Positions 1-8,204 of a DNA stretch of 47,825 nt are shown piece after piece. Source of the DNA: an uncultured Myxococcales bacterium (GTDB taxonomy: Bacteria; Myxococcota_A; UBA9042); the NCBI GenBank assembly GCA_903929795.1, contig CAIYWC010000204.1:1-47825 (forward strand), given 5' to 3'. A program made the position numbers and the translations under genes. The notes under the pieces are model-generated. The model had not been told where the DNA came from. It did not search any database and saw only the letters and a program-made list of their open reading frames with translations. Every line of letters begins with the position of its first letter. Position 1 is the stretch's first letter.

Positions 1-514
1 CCCGCCAATCAGGCATCAGCACCGGCGCCATCTCGACCACGTGCGCGTTGAACAGGCGCTCGCATTCGCCGCGCAGGTTTTGGTCGGGCAGGCGGATCTC
101 GAGCGGCAGGTCGTCGAATGTCAGCCGGAACGGCTGCCACACGTCGATCCGCGCCTTGAACTCGCGCTTCTTGTTGACGACGATGGACACGAGGCAATGG
201 TCATTCGCCAGGCCCTCGATACACGCCTCGTCCTGCTGCGACCAAAAAACTCCAAGACGCGCATGCGAATGGACCCAAGCGCGCACGTTCTGCGGCGCCG
301 GGTGCGTGACGAGGAACTTCGCCAGCGCCTCCTGGTCCAGTTCCGTGCTCGCCGCCGTGCAGATTTGGTCGAACAGCTGCACGCCGCCCACCAGGATGTC
401 GTCCGTCACGATGCCGAGGCACGAGAACTCGCCCGACGCCAAGTCGGTCCAGTGCCAGATCCGTTCCATTGCGTCCGCATCGATGCGTACCCGCAGGTTT
501 TGCTTCACTTTCAT
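1..514 (-). CDS. JAB/JAMM-domain metalloprotease, partial (C-terminus outside window)
   Basis: Predicted zinc isopeptidase of the JAB/MPN family, which would trim the C-terminus of a ubiquitin-like protein and/or remove it from targets. The visible 171 residues open MKVKQNLRVRIDADAMERIW. They contain the full JAMM signature: Glu29 (in GEFSCLG) followed by H82-S-H84-x7-S92-x2-D95 in VHSHARLGVFWSQQD. The reading frame is open to the window edge, so the protein continues. The ATG at 514 has a good Shine-Dalgarno (GGAGG, about 5 nt upstream). It is the third gene of an operon after the ubiquitin-like and E2-like genes, with 133 nt between it and the E2-like stop. An E1-like ThiF protein would be expected as a fusion or the next gene downstream, beyond position 1. 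The family call is from the motif; the substrate is inferred from the neighbours. Confidence 0.8.
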   Translation of the reverse strand, partial: MKVKQNLRVRIDADAMERIWHWTDLASGEFSCLGIVTDDILVGGVQLFDQICTAASTELDQEALAKFLVTHPAPQNVRAWVHSHARLGVFWSQQDEACIEGLANDHCLVSIVVNKKREFKARIDVWQPFRLTFDDLPLEIRLPDQNLRGECERLFNAHVVEMAPVLMPDWR

Positions 515-647
515 GCTGCCTCCAAAAACGACAAAGCCCCGGCCGCGCACGTCCTTCGTGCGCCGCCAGGGCTGTCTTGTTCGCCCGCCGACCCCGAGAG
601 CACTCAACCGTGGAGTGTTCGCGAGGCCGCAGGTTGTCGCGCCGGCG

Positions 648-1664
648 TTAATCGTCGTCGCTGTTATAGTCCGGCGACCATGTCTCCACGTGGCGATACG
701 CGTCGCGCTCATTGTAACTGTGGAGAAATTCCAGAATCACGCTGACCAGCGCCGCGTACTGACCCTCGCCCAGCAGCTTGCCGATGCCGGGGCCAAGGTT
801 GCCCCAGCACGGCACACCGTCGCTGCTGACGTGCGGGTGCGGGTAACTGAAGCCGCCGTCGCTCCAGATGTGCACCTTGTCGGCCGTGACCGTCAGCGTG
901 TACGAGCCCATCGCGTAGTCGGTGCTGTCGTGCTCGAGGACCAGCGGCTCCAGGACGATGCTCAGCTTTCCGTAGTCCACTTCGACGGACACCACCGGCG
1001 ACGGCATCATCTTGACCAGCGCGGCGAACTCTTCCGCGGCCTTCAGTTCCTGCGCCGGGCGGGTCGTGGCCTCAAGTGCCACAATCTGCTCACGAAGCTC
1101 GCCATTCTTCCGCACCAGCCCGCTGATTTGCGAGGTCAGCCGGTTGGCCTCGTACTCGTTGTCGCGGATGGCGTTTTTCCAGTTGCGGACCATGCCGTCG
1201 ACCGACGACACCATCCACATCGAGAACTCCGCCTTCTCGCGCTCCCAGTCGTAGCCCTGGATGTACGCCGCTGCTTTTGGCAACGCCGCGCCCAGGACCG
1301 CTTCCAGGATGAGGCCCGGCTGGATGTCGCCCGGGACCTCAAACAGGCGCTCGAGATCGAACGCCAGGCGCACACGCCGACCTTCCACGGAAGCGACCAC
1401 GAAGGTCTCGCCGTCGATGGTCAGTTCCACCGGTTCACCCGTGTGCGGCCGGCCGTGCACGACGTTGACCGTCTGCACGCCGTCCTTGTACGGCAGCCGA
1501 CACTCATCTGCGGTGCCCGCGATCGGACCCAACAGTTCAATCTCGCGGCGAAACGGCGCCGGGTCCGTGTAGCGAGCACTCCACCGCTGGTAGCGGATGT
1601 TGAGGTTCAATTTGGCTTGCCAATCCAGCAGATAGGCCGCCATCGTCTGGTCACAGTGATGCAT
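648..1664 (-). CDS. E2 (UBC)-like ubiquitin-conjugating enzyme homologue with coiled coil
   Basis: A 338-aa protein. Residues 1 to about 150 form an N-terminal region I do not recognise. About 150-205 is charged and heptad-like (NEYEANRLTSQISGLVRKN), probably a coiled coil. About 205-338 looks like an E2 fold. Near its end YPHPHVSSDGVPCWGN matches the eukaryotic E2 layout HPN-(I/V)-x2-x-G-x-(I/V)-C, with the Cys in GVPC as the probable thioester residue, followed by a helix-rich tail. The start at 1664 has a strong GGGAGG Shine-Dalgarno. It sits between a ubiquitin-like gene (77 nt upstream) and a JAB gene, which is the main support for the function. The domain assignment rests on motif layout only and needs a profile search; similarity to one of the Pfam Prok-E2 families is likely. 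The N-terminal extension makes it longer than a minimal E2. Confidence 0.62.
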   Translation of the reverse strand: MHHCDQTMAAYLLDWQAKLNLNIRYQRWSARYTDPAPFRREIELLGPIAGTADECRLPYKDGVQTVNVVHGRPHTGEPVELTIDGETFVVASVEGRRVRLAFDLERLFEVPGDIQPGLILEAVLGAALPKAAAYIQGYDWEREKAEFSMWMVSSVDGMVRNWKNAIRDNEYEANRLTSQISGLVRKNGELREQIVALEATTRPAQELKAAEEFAALVKMMPSPVVSVEVDYGKLSIVLEPLVLEHDSTDYAMGSYTLTVTADKVHIWSDGGFSYPHPHVSSDGVPCWGNLGPGIGKLLGEGQYAALVSVILEFLHSYNERDAYRHVETWSPDYNSDDD

Positions 1665-1740
1665 GTTGCCTCCCCGCCGGCCGAGCCGCTCCCGTTTGAC
1701 CGGGTAGCGGCCCAGCGGGCGAATGTGTTGCGGGAATCGC

Positions 1741-1950
1741 CTACTTGCTGCCGCCCTCGACCTTGGGCACCAGCGTGACGACGTCGCCGTCGCTGAGGCC
1801 GGTGGTCGTGCTGGCGCCGAGGCCGTTGACCGAGATGGCGTGGCCGGCGGCAGGGAGGTCGACGGCGTCGAGAACTTCGCCGACGGTGGCGCCGGCAGCG
1901 GCTTCGTGGTGGCGGGCGGAGTGACCGAGGCGGAGGATTTTGATGTTCAT
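1741..1950 (-). CDS. ThiS/MoaD-like ubiquitin-like protein ending in GGSK
   Basis: A 69-aa protein starting MNIKILRLGHSARHHEAAAG, with a beta-grasp pattern: two N-terminal strands, a helix in TVGEVLDAVD, then SVNG and a final DGDVVTLVPKVEGGSK. DGDxVxLxPxxxGG is the classic C-terminal end of ThiS, MoaD and bacterial ubiquitin-like proteins. Here two residues (Ser-Lys) follow the Gly-Gly, so a protease would have to remove them before activation; the JAB protein two genes downstream is the natural candidate. The ATG at 1950 follows AGGAG at about 10 nt. It is the first gene of the Ubl-E2-JAB operon and is preceded by a 400-bp leader. A role in sulfur transfer for thiamin or molybdopterin is less likely because no such genes are nearby and an E2-like gene follows. 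Confidence 0.8.
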   Translation of the reverse strand: MNIKILRLGHSARHHEAAAGATVGEVLDAVDLPAAGHAISVNGLGASTTTGLSDGDVVTLVPKVEGGSK

Positions 1951-2350
1951 GGTGTAGAAGCTCCTGAAATGAGAACGAAAGGCACTGCGTGATGGCGAAC
2001 TCCGCCAGCACACCATTCTTATGCCAATAAATACAGCCAGTTTTGCGGCTTGGCGCGTGCCGGGCCGTGGAAGAAGCACACCCAGCGCTCTGACCGACGC
2101 AGGCTCCGACCTTCGATGCCGCTCACAGCGTTTGACTTCATCAGTGCTGATAAACACTAGATCTTGACCTCGACGACGCAGGCAAAGAGCACCAGCGGCC
2201 CAAACGTCTGCCGACAGCAGCGCGAGCAAGTGCGATCGATGGTGCGATGGGTGCTGTTGGCGCGACGAGCGCGCGGTTTTTGGCGAAATCAGGAGGAACA
2301 GGGCCGTCGGCTGTGCTGGCAAAGGCGGCGCATGAGCGCGCTCGCTTGCG
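1951..2350. other. Leader region of the Ubl operon / downstream region of hsdR
   Basis: About 400 bp without a convincing gene, between the hsdR stop and the ubiquitin-like gene. It should hold the promoter of the minus-strand Ubl operon. The one clear element is a near-palindrome at 2137-2153 that also occurs at 13092. Open frames here run into the Ubl gene or are short and look like GC-driven chance frames. Confidence 0.5.
2137..2153. repeat. 17-bp near-palindrome, copy 1
   Basis: TTCATCAGTGCTGATAA, with arms ATCAG and CTGAT around a TG centre. An identical copy in the same orientation is at 13092-13108. This copy lies about 190 bp upstream of the ubiquitin-like start codon. It could be an operator for a dimeric repressor or one of two direct repeats flanking the RM/defence cassette. 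Confidence 0.6.
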
Positions 2351-5300
2351 TCACGCCACCTTTCGCCACGATTCCGCGCCGAGAGCTCTGGCCCGGATGT
2401 GGTTGAAGGTACGTTCTGCGAGTTCCTGTTTTTCCGCTTCGCTGAACGGCGGCGTCGGCAGTTCCTTGTAGACGTGGTCGGCGATCAGCACCCGCACGTT
2501 CGACTGCGTCTCTTCCTTTAGCGTCCATTGGTCCATCGCCGCCAACTCGCGCTCCAGCGCAGACAGCAACTCGCGGCTGGACTGCTTCACCGTCTCGCGC
2601 TCTGCGCGGGTCAGCCCTTCCTTCTGCAGCAGATCGAAGACTGCAAGTTCCTCTTCGGACAGTCCTTCGGCGACGTGGCGCTTGCTCTCCGCGTCCAGCC
2701 CTTCGATGAGCGTCACCAGTTGCGCGAACGTGTCCTCGATCGTCACCCGGTCCTTTTCGTTGTTGTAGTCGGCGATGATCTCGCCGTAGCGCCTGAACCA
2801 GTCCATCCGCAGCGGGTTCTGCGCGACCATCTGCGCCAACTTCTGCTCGACGATGTCGCGGATGTCCCGTATCGCCGTGGCTCTACGCGGCATGTTGGCG
2901 AACTCCCTGCGCAGCTTGTCCAGGTCGATCTGGCTCAGGTCGTACGTCTTCGACGGCTCCTTCGGGCCAGTCGACTGCGCGTTGGCGATGGCGACGCCGA
3001 CGATCCGGCGCAGTTCGTTCAGCAAGTCCGAGATGTCGGCTTTGGAGCAATTCTCCGAGAGTTTCTTGTAGATCGCCTCGATGTTGTCGTGGCGCTCGGC
3101 ATAGAGCTGCGCCGAGGGCTCCGTGACAAGCGACTTGAAGCGGATGAAGACCTGGCGCGCCAACAGTTCGAAGCGGCGCTTCGCTTCGTCGTTCTTGTAG
3201 ACGGCCTCGACCGCGGCGGCGAGCGCGCCAATCTTGCTCCAATCCGTCGCACCGACGAACGCAGCCACGTCGAAACCGAGGCTCAGGAGGTGGGCTTCCG
3301 TCGCGCGGATCGCGTCGTCCAGCGCGAAGACACGCTGTTCCAGCGTCCCGACGATCTCCGTGGACCCGTCGCCGTCGTCGCCGAGCGCGTATTGCGCCAA
3401 CGCCGCGCGCAGGCTGCTCAACATGCCGTTGTAGTCCACGATGAGGCCGAAGTCCTTGCCGGGAAAGCGCCGGTTGGCGCGCGCGATCGCCTGCATGAGC
3501 GTGTGCGCCTTCATCGGCTTGTCGATGTACAGGGTCGACAGGCACTCGACATCGAAGCCGGTCAGCCACATGGCGCAGACAATGGCAACGCGGAACGGGT
3601 GCTTATCGTCCTTGAACGCAGATTCGACGCCCACACGCTTGCCGTCGGGCGTCTCGAAGCCGAGCTTCATGACCGCGCGGTGCGGCTTGATGTCGAAGCC
3701 TTCCTTGGCAAAGTCCGCGACCTCATTCTGCGCTTCACTGATGATGATCTCGATGATCGTCTCATTCATCCACACGACTTGCCGCTCCAGCTTGGCGCGC
3801 CGGTCGGGATCCGCCTCGGAGAGGGCGCTCGCTCGCACCCGGTCAGCTTCGCGCGCCCAGCGCGGCTGGATCCGCTGCAGCATCCGTGCGCACGTCAGCT
3901 TGTCGATGCACACGAGCATCGACTTGCCTGCCTCCCAGCGCGCCACGCACTGCTTGACGAAGTCGTCGGCGATGGCGTCCAGCCGCTCGGGCGCGGTGAT
4001 GACCTCGTAGTTCTTCCCGAGCAGCTTCTGCAGCAGCGCTTCCTTGTCCGGGTCCAGTTCAGCCTTGTCGATGGCGTCGGCAATCTGGTCGTTCAAGTCC
4101 ATCCGGGCGATGCCGAGCTTCTCGCCGCGGTTGTCGTAGATCAGTTTGACCGTAGCGCCGTCTTCTTCCGAGCGCTTGAAGTCGTAGCGGGACACGTACT
4201 GGCCAAAGATGCGCTTGGTCAGCTCGTCGTTCTTGAACAGCGGCGTGCCGGTGAAGCCGATGAACGCCGCGTTGGGCAGCGCCAGGCGCATGTTGCGCGC
4301 CAGCTTGCCGCCTTGCGTGCGGTGCGCTTCGTCGGAGAGCACGATGATGTCGTCGCGCTCGCTGTACGGCTGCTTCGGGTCGACGTTCTGGTTGAACTTG
4401 TGGATGACGCTGAAGACGTAGCGGTGGTTCTCGCCCAGCAGGCGCCGCAGATCCGCGCCAGATGCCGCGCGCGGCGCGTTCTGATCCGCGGCGCCGCAAC
4501 CGACGTACGTGGCGTGCAACTGGCCGTCGAGGTCGACCCGGTCAGTCATCAGCACGAAGGTGAAGTTGCCGGGCAGGGTGCGCAGCACTTTTTCCGTGAA
4601 CAGCACCATGGAGTACGACTTGCCGCTGCCCTGCGTGTGCCAGAACACACCGAGCTGGCCGAGATCCGGATGCGCGCGCTCGATGACCTGGATCTTCCGC
4701 GCAGGTTCATCGCCCAATTTCAGGCGCGCACCGTGACCGTCGTCCGCCAGCGCCATCTCAGCGACGCGGTAGACCAGTCGTTTGTCAGGTGGAATCTCGC
4801 GCTTGATGGCTTCCTGCCGCGCCACCGACGCGACGGCTCGGTTCACGCCGAGGATCTGCTGGTTGCGGGCGACAATCTTCCGTACAGGCCCAGCGCGGCT
4901 GGCGTCGAACAGGACGAAGTTCTCGACGATGTCCAGCAGCCTGTCCTTGGCCAACATGCCGTCCAGCATCACCTGCGCGTCCAGCTTACCCTTGTCGCTC
5001 TCGTCGTTGCGCTTCCACTCGCCAAAATGGTCCCAGCCGCTGGTGATGGAGCCGTACTTGGCGCGGTGGCCGTTGCTGACGATGAGGAAGGCGTTGTGGT
5101 GGAAAGCCTGCGGGATCGTGTCCTTGTAGTCGTGGATGTTGCCGTCAAAGCCAGCGCGGATGTTGTTGTAGACGGCCTTGAGCTCGATGAAGACCAGCGG
5201 CAGGCCGTTGACGAAGCAGACGACGTCGGCGCGGCGGTTGTAATGCGGCGACTTGAGACCGGTGATTTTGAGTTCGCGCACGGCGAGAAAACGGTTGCGG

Positions 5301-5689
5301 CTGGCGTCGCGGAACTCGATGCACCGGGCGTGCGACTGGCGCTTGTTGCCGTTGGCGTCGCGGTAGGTGACCGGAACGCCGTCCCGCACCATCCTGTAGA
5401 AGTCCTGGTTGTGCTGGACCGTGGAGCGCGTGAAGTCCTGGTGTGTGAGCTGTTTCAAGGCGTCGTCAATGGCGGCAGCGGGCAGGTCGGGGTTCAGCGT
5501 CACGAGCGCGGCGCGGAGGTCGCGGGTGAGGACGACGTCCTGCGGGCTGGCGCGGCCAAGGGTGCCGTCGGGGCCGAAGGTCTCGTTGTTCCAGGCGTAG
5601 ACGGTGTCCCAGCCGAGGGCGTCGGCGAGGTGGTTGGCGAAGGTCTCCTGGACGAGGCGGTCTTCGGAGTTGATGTCGGTGAAGGCCAT
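2351..5689 (-). CDS. hsdR: Type I restriction enzyme R subunit (HsdR)
   Basis: A 1112-aa motor-nuclease subunit of a type I restriction system. The N-terminal PD-(D/E)xK nuclease is seen as RRADVVCFVNGLPLVFIELK (D155, E169, K171). The SF2 translocase follows: Walker A HTQGSGKS at 351-358, a DEAH box in VLSDEAHRTQGG, motif III FTGTP, and a late helicase motif region with QAIARANR. The C-terminal helical part would bind the methylase complex. Length is normal for the family and no key residue is missing. It starts 9 nt after the Toprim gene stop, so it is cotranscribed with the inserted genes. It is separated from its hsdS and hsdM partners by four other genes, which is unusual but still compatible with one long operon. 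Confidence 0.95.
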   Translation of the reverse strand: MAFTDINSEDRLVQETFANHLADALGWDTVYAWNNETFGPDGTLGRASPQDVVLTRDLRAALVTLNPDLPAAAIDDALKQLTHQDFTRSTVQHNQDFYRMVRDGVPVTYRDANGNKRQSHARCIEFRDASRNRFLAVRELKITGLKSPHYNRRADVVCFVNGLPLVFIELKAVYNNIRAGFDGNIHDYKDTIPQAFHHNAFLIVSNGHRAKYGSITSGWDHFGEWKRNDESDKGKLDAQVMLDGMLAKDRLLDIVENFVLFDASRAGPVRKIVARNQQILGVNRAVASVARQEAIKREIPPDKRLVYRVAEMALADDGHGARLKLGDEPARKIQVIERAHPDLGQLGVFWHTQGSGKSYSMVLFTEKVLRTLPGNFTFVLMTDRVDLDGQLHATYVGCGAADQNAPRAASGADLRRLLGENHRYVFSVIHKFNQNVDPKQPYSERDDIIVLSDEAHRTQGGKLARNMRLALPNAAFIGFTGTPLFKNDELTKRIFGQYVSRYDFKRSEEDGATVKLIYDNRGEKLGIARMDLNDQIADAIDKAELDPDKEALLQKLLGKNYEVITAPERLDAIADDFVKQCVARWEAGKSMLVCIDKLTCARMLQRIQPRWAREADRVRASALSEADPDRRAKLERQVVWMNETIIEIIISEAQNEVADFAKEGFDIKPHRAVMKLGFETPDGKRVGVESAFKDDKHPFRVAIVCAMWLTGFDVECLSTLYIDKPMKAHTLMQAIARANRRFPGKDFGLIVDYNGMLSSLRAALAQYALGDDGDGSTEIVGTLEQRVFALDDAIRATEAHLLSLGFDVAAFVGATDWSKIGALAAAVEAVYKNDEAKRRFELLARQVFIRFKSLVTEPSAQLYAERHDNIEAIYKKLSENCSKADISDLLNELRRIVGVAIANAQSTGPKEPSKTYDLSQIDLDKLRREFANMPRRATAIRDIRDIVEQKLAQMVAQNPLRMDWFRRYGEIIADYNNEKDRVTIEDTFAQLVTLIEGLDAESKRHVAEGLSEEELAVFDLLQKEGLTRAERETVKQSSRELLSALERELAAMDQWTLKEETQSNVRVLIADHVYKELPTPPFSEAEKQELAERTFNHIRARALGAESWRKVA

Positions 5690-5698
5690 GGGACTCCG

Positions 5699-6376
5699 CT
5701 ACGCGCCCGTGGCGGAGTCGATGGGCAGGGCGCGGAGGAGGTAGCGGAGGTCGTCGAAGGCGGGGTGGGCGATGGAGAGTTTTTTGTCGCGGATGGCGGC
5801 GCCGAGGGTCATGTAGCCGTCGTGGAGGTGCGCCGCCGCGAGGACTTGCACCTTTGCCTTGTCCACCTGCTTCGCCTTGGGCTGGCCGAACGGCCGAATA
5901 CACTCGAGATACGCATCGACGCATTTCAGGTGCGCTGCGTCAACTGCGGCCAGGACGACGGTCTCCAACGCGCCGTTGCCCATCGAAGGAACGAGATCGA
6001 TGCGCACCCGTCGCTCAACACCTTGGTACTCGCCTGTTTGCCACGCGCCGGCTGTGGAAGGCGCGGTGAGCCCCGCTTCGCGGACCGCGTTCTGCATGGC
6101 CGAGAATGCTTTCGCCGGGTCGCCGTCGGCATCCACGACAACCGCAATGCTCCGCACCGACTCGACGAAGCGCGGCGTGAGCGCAAATTCTGCGAGCCGG
6201 TGCGGGATCTTGCTCTGGCTCTCGCCGCACTGAACGTCGAACTCGGGAATCGCTTCGCCGCCGTCACGCAGTGCGCCCGCGAGCGCGTCCAGTACCATCT
6301 GATCGTCATGGCCTTCAACGATAATCTGCGCAGCCTCGGTTGCCGTCCAGGGATCCTTCCCGCGAAATGGTGGCAT
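5699..6376 (-). CDS. Toprim-fold (DUF3226-like) protein, partner of the upstream ATPase
   Basis: A 225-aa protein. A Toprim core is visible: a conserved acidic residue in IIVEGHDDQ (Glu21) and a DxDxD-type metal site in VVVDADGDP (D82, D84, D86). This is the layout of DUF3226/OLD-like Toprim nucleases. Its start codon shares one base with the stop of the ATPase gene (TGATG), so translation is coupled and the two probably form one complex. Known relatives of this two-gene plan are the OLD-family nucleases (ATPase and Toprim in one chain) and PARIS (AriA ATPase plus AriB Toprim), both phage-defence systems. Nuclease activity is inferred from the acidic residues only. Confidence 0.75.
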   Translation of the reverse strand: MPPFRGKDPWTATEAAQIIVEGHDDQMVLDALAGALRDGGEAIPEFDVQCGESQSKIPHRLAEFALTPRFVESVRSIAVVVDADGDPAKAFSAMQNAVREAGLTAPSTAGAWQTGEYQGVERRVRIDLVPSMGNGALETVVLAAVDAAHLKCVDAYLECIRPFGQPKAKQVDKAKVQVLAAAHLHDGYMTLGAAIRDKKLSIAHPAFDDLRYLLRALPIDSATGA

Positions 6377-7353
6377 CAGCGCACCTCCATCCCGTCTTCC
6401 AGCGCGTTGTGGCGCACGTCAGGCGGGTAGTCGATGGCGCGCACGGTCCCTTTGACCCGCTGGAGGCGAATGAGCCGCAGGTCGTCCTGGGCGTCGGCGA
6501 ACGCCGCGTCGGCGGCCTTGATGCACTCGTAGCTGTGCGTGGTCGCGAAGATCTGCAAGTTGTTGGCTTCGGCGACCGCGCGGATCGTCTTCCAGACGGC
6601 GTCGAGCACGTCGTGGTGCAGGCCGACTTCGATCTCGTCGATGAGGACGATGGCGTCCTTGGCGCCGTCGAGCTCGGTGAAGAGCGCTGCGGCGTAGCGG
6701 AGGCCGTGGCCTGCTTGGGTGAGGCGGATCCATTCGCCGAGGCCTTGCAGCTTCACGAACGTCTCCATGTGCGGCGCGCCTTCCTCCTCGATTTGGCTGA
6801 GGTCTTCGACGCGCGGGTCGACCCGTTGCAGCGATTTGACCATGTCGCCCATACGGTTGCGCCGGCGCAGGGTGCCGAGGCGCTTCGCGACCATGAGGTC
6901 GGTGGTGGCGGCAAAATCGAACCAGATGGCGTGGGGGCGGTCGTCGGGCCTTGAATTGCTACCCCAACGGTTCAAGTTTAGTTGGCGCGCGAACACGTGC
7001 ACGGTGCCATCAGCCAAGGTACTTCGCGAAAGGGCGTTCGCTTGGCCACCTTCCTCTGTGATCGTCAAGTCCCAGGTCTTCGCTTCGCCAGCCGCGCTAA
7101 TCACGATTGAATCCTCGGAGCCCATCGCGCGAATTGTACTCATCAAATTCTGCTCGCCGCCTTCGTACCTGCGACGGTCGAGAATTTCCTTTATTGCTCC
7201 GCGCGATTGCGTCTCGGCGAACAGGTACAGAGCCTCGAGGACCGATGTCTTGCCGACACCGTTGTTCCCGACCAGTAGCGTGACGCGCGCAAAGCGGTCG
7301 AGCGTGAGGGCTCCGACACCGCGGAAGGCGTGCAGGGTTAGCTTCGTCAACAT
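6376..7353 (-). CDS. ABC/OLD-type AAA ATPase of a two-gene defence module
   Basis: A 325-aa ATPase of the AAA_15/AAA_21 (SMC/ABC-like) type. It opens MLTKLTLHAFRGVGALTLD, the usual 'L.I.NFRG' start. Walker A is GNNGVGKT (29-36), Walker B AIVLIDEIEVGLHH, and the H-loop FATTHSYE. The region before Walker B (LTQAGHGLRYA) sits where the ABC signature belongs. There is no long coiled coil and no Toprim domain in the chain; that activity is in the overlapping downstream gene. AGGAGG precedes the ATG at 7353. Its place inside an RM operon points to phage defence. Confidence 0.82.
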   Translation of the reverse strand: MLTKLTLHAFRGVGALTLDRFARVTLLVGNNGVGKTSVLEALYLFAETQSRGAIKEILDRRRYEGGEQNLMSTIRAMGSEDSIVISAAGEAKTWDLTITEEGGQANALSRSTLADGTVHVFARQLNLNRWGSNSRPDDRPHAIWFDFAATTDLMVAKRLGTLRRRNRMGDMVKSLQRVDPRVEDLSQIEEEGAPHMETFVKLQGLGEWIRLTQAGHGLRYAAALFTELDGAKDAIVLIDEIEVGLHHDVLDAVWKTIRAVAEANNLQIFATTHSYECIKAADAAFADAQDDLRLIRLQRVKGTVRAIDYPPDVRHNALEDGMEVR

Positions 7354-7432
7354 CAGTGCCTCCTACGCGGGCGGGCCGCCGCTTCTGTATCCGCGGCCAG
7401 CGCGCAGTACGATCGCACCGTTGTGAGCGACG

Positions 7433-8182
7433 TCAAGTCTCCACCCAGCCACGGCTTCGCAGGTACTCGCGCACGAGTCCGAAGATCGCGCGGTTCACGC
7501 TCTCGACAAGGTCGCCCCATTCCTCGACGAACGGCGCGATGTCCGCGGGAGCAATGATGTCGAACATTCCGCCCTCCACCGCGACATCGGCAAAGTGAAA
7601 ACGCGAATCCTCCAGATCCTTGCCGATCGCGAAAAGTGCGAAGCGGGTGCGCGGGTGCTTGGAATCATGGAAGAATCGACGCTGGTAGCCGCGCAGTAGA
7701 GCTCGCGGTTGGTGGTAGTGCGCCGAAAAGTTATGGCGAATCTTCGCGAGCTTTCGGGCCATCTCCGATTTTGGGTCGTCTTTTCGCCCCAGCGCGACAT
7801 CAGCCATCGCGTCCCAATCGGCGCGGAATCGGGGCGACAGCCGGTCCAGCAGCCGCGTGACTTCGGGCTGGCGAAGCAGTTTGCGATGCGCCGTGAGAAG
7901 TTCCAGGATGCCGTGGATGCAGGCGAACGCGCGCTTGGACTGCTGGATGATCATGCCGTCGCGCTGCTGGCTGTGGGTTTCGCCACCTGGGCCGTCAGTC
8001 GGCATCGCAGCGAGCCAAGTCATGACGACATGCAGATCTTTCAGATCGTTGTAGGCGACGGATAGCCCCAAGATGAACTGCTGCAGCGGATCATCACCGC
8101 GCACGTCGAAAAGGAGGCCGGGGGCCAGCCCGTCGGGGGCGGCGTGATGCAACTCAACTGTCCACGCGACCTTGTCCGTCAT
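7433..8182 (-). CDS. Unknown protein with HEPN-like RX5H motif
   Basis: A 249-aa soluble, largely helical protein; I do not recognise the full-length family. Around residues 165-185 the string KIRHNFSAHYH holds an Arg-x5-His that fits the RX4-6H signature of HEPN ribonucleases. The helical pattern before it (LRQPEVTRLLDRLSPRFRAD) is compatible with a HEPN bundle. Start ATG at 8182 with GGGGAAGG upstream. It lies 22 nt after the TIR-like gene and 79 nt before the ATPase gene in the same direction, within the RM operon. A toxin or RNase role is an inference from one motif and from the neighbourhood; it could equally be a partner of the TIR protein. Confidence 0.5.
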   Translation of the reverse strand: MTDKVAWTVELHHAAPDGLAPGLLFDVRGDDPLQQFILGLSVAYNDLKDLHVVMTWLAAMPTDGPGGETHSQQRDGMIIQQSKRAFACIHGILELLTAHRKLLRQPEVTRLLDRLSPRFRADWDAMADVALGRKDDPKSEMARKLAKIRHNFSAHYHQPRALLRGYQRRFFHDSKHPRTRFALFAIGKDLEDSRFHFADVAVEGGMFDIIAPADIAPFVEEWGDLVESVNRAIFGLVREYLRSRGWVET

Positions 8183-8204
8183 GCCTTCCCCGCTTGGCCC
8201 TGAT

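Noticed and set aside
48..1778. A 576-codon plus-strand frame across the Ubl operon
   Set aside because: Low-complexity Arg/His/Val composition; the minus strand carries three genes with clean starts and recognisable motifs.
2260..2281. GCGCG-ACGAG-CGCGC followed by a T-run, looks like an intrinsic terminator on the plus strand
   Set aside because: No plus-strand gene ends here; the short stem in GC-rich DNA is likely chance and is on the wrong strand for hsdR.
2528..6430. A 1300-codon plus-strand open frame antisense to hsdR, the Toprim gene and the end of the ATPase gene
   Set aside because: Strongly Val/Arg/Asp/Leu-rich composition and no ribosome-binding site; it is the GC-driven shadow of genes with clear families on the other strand.
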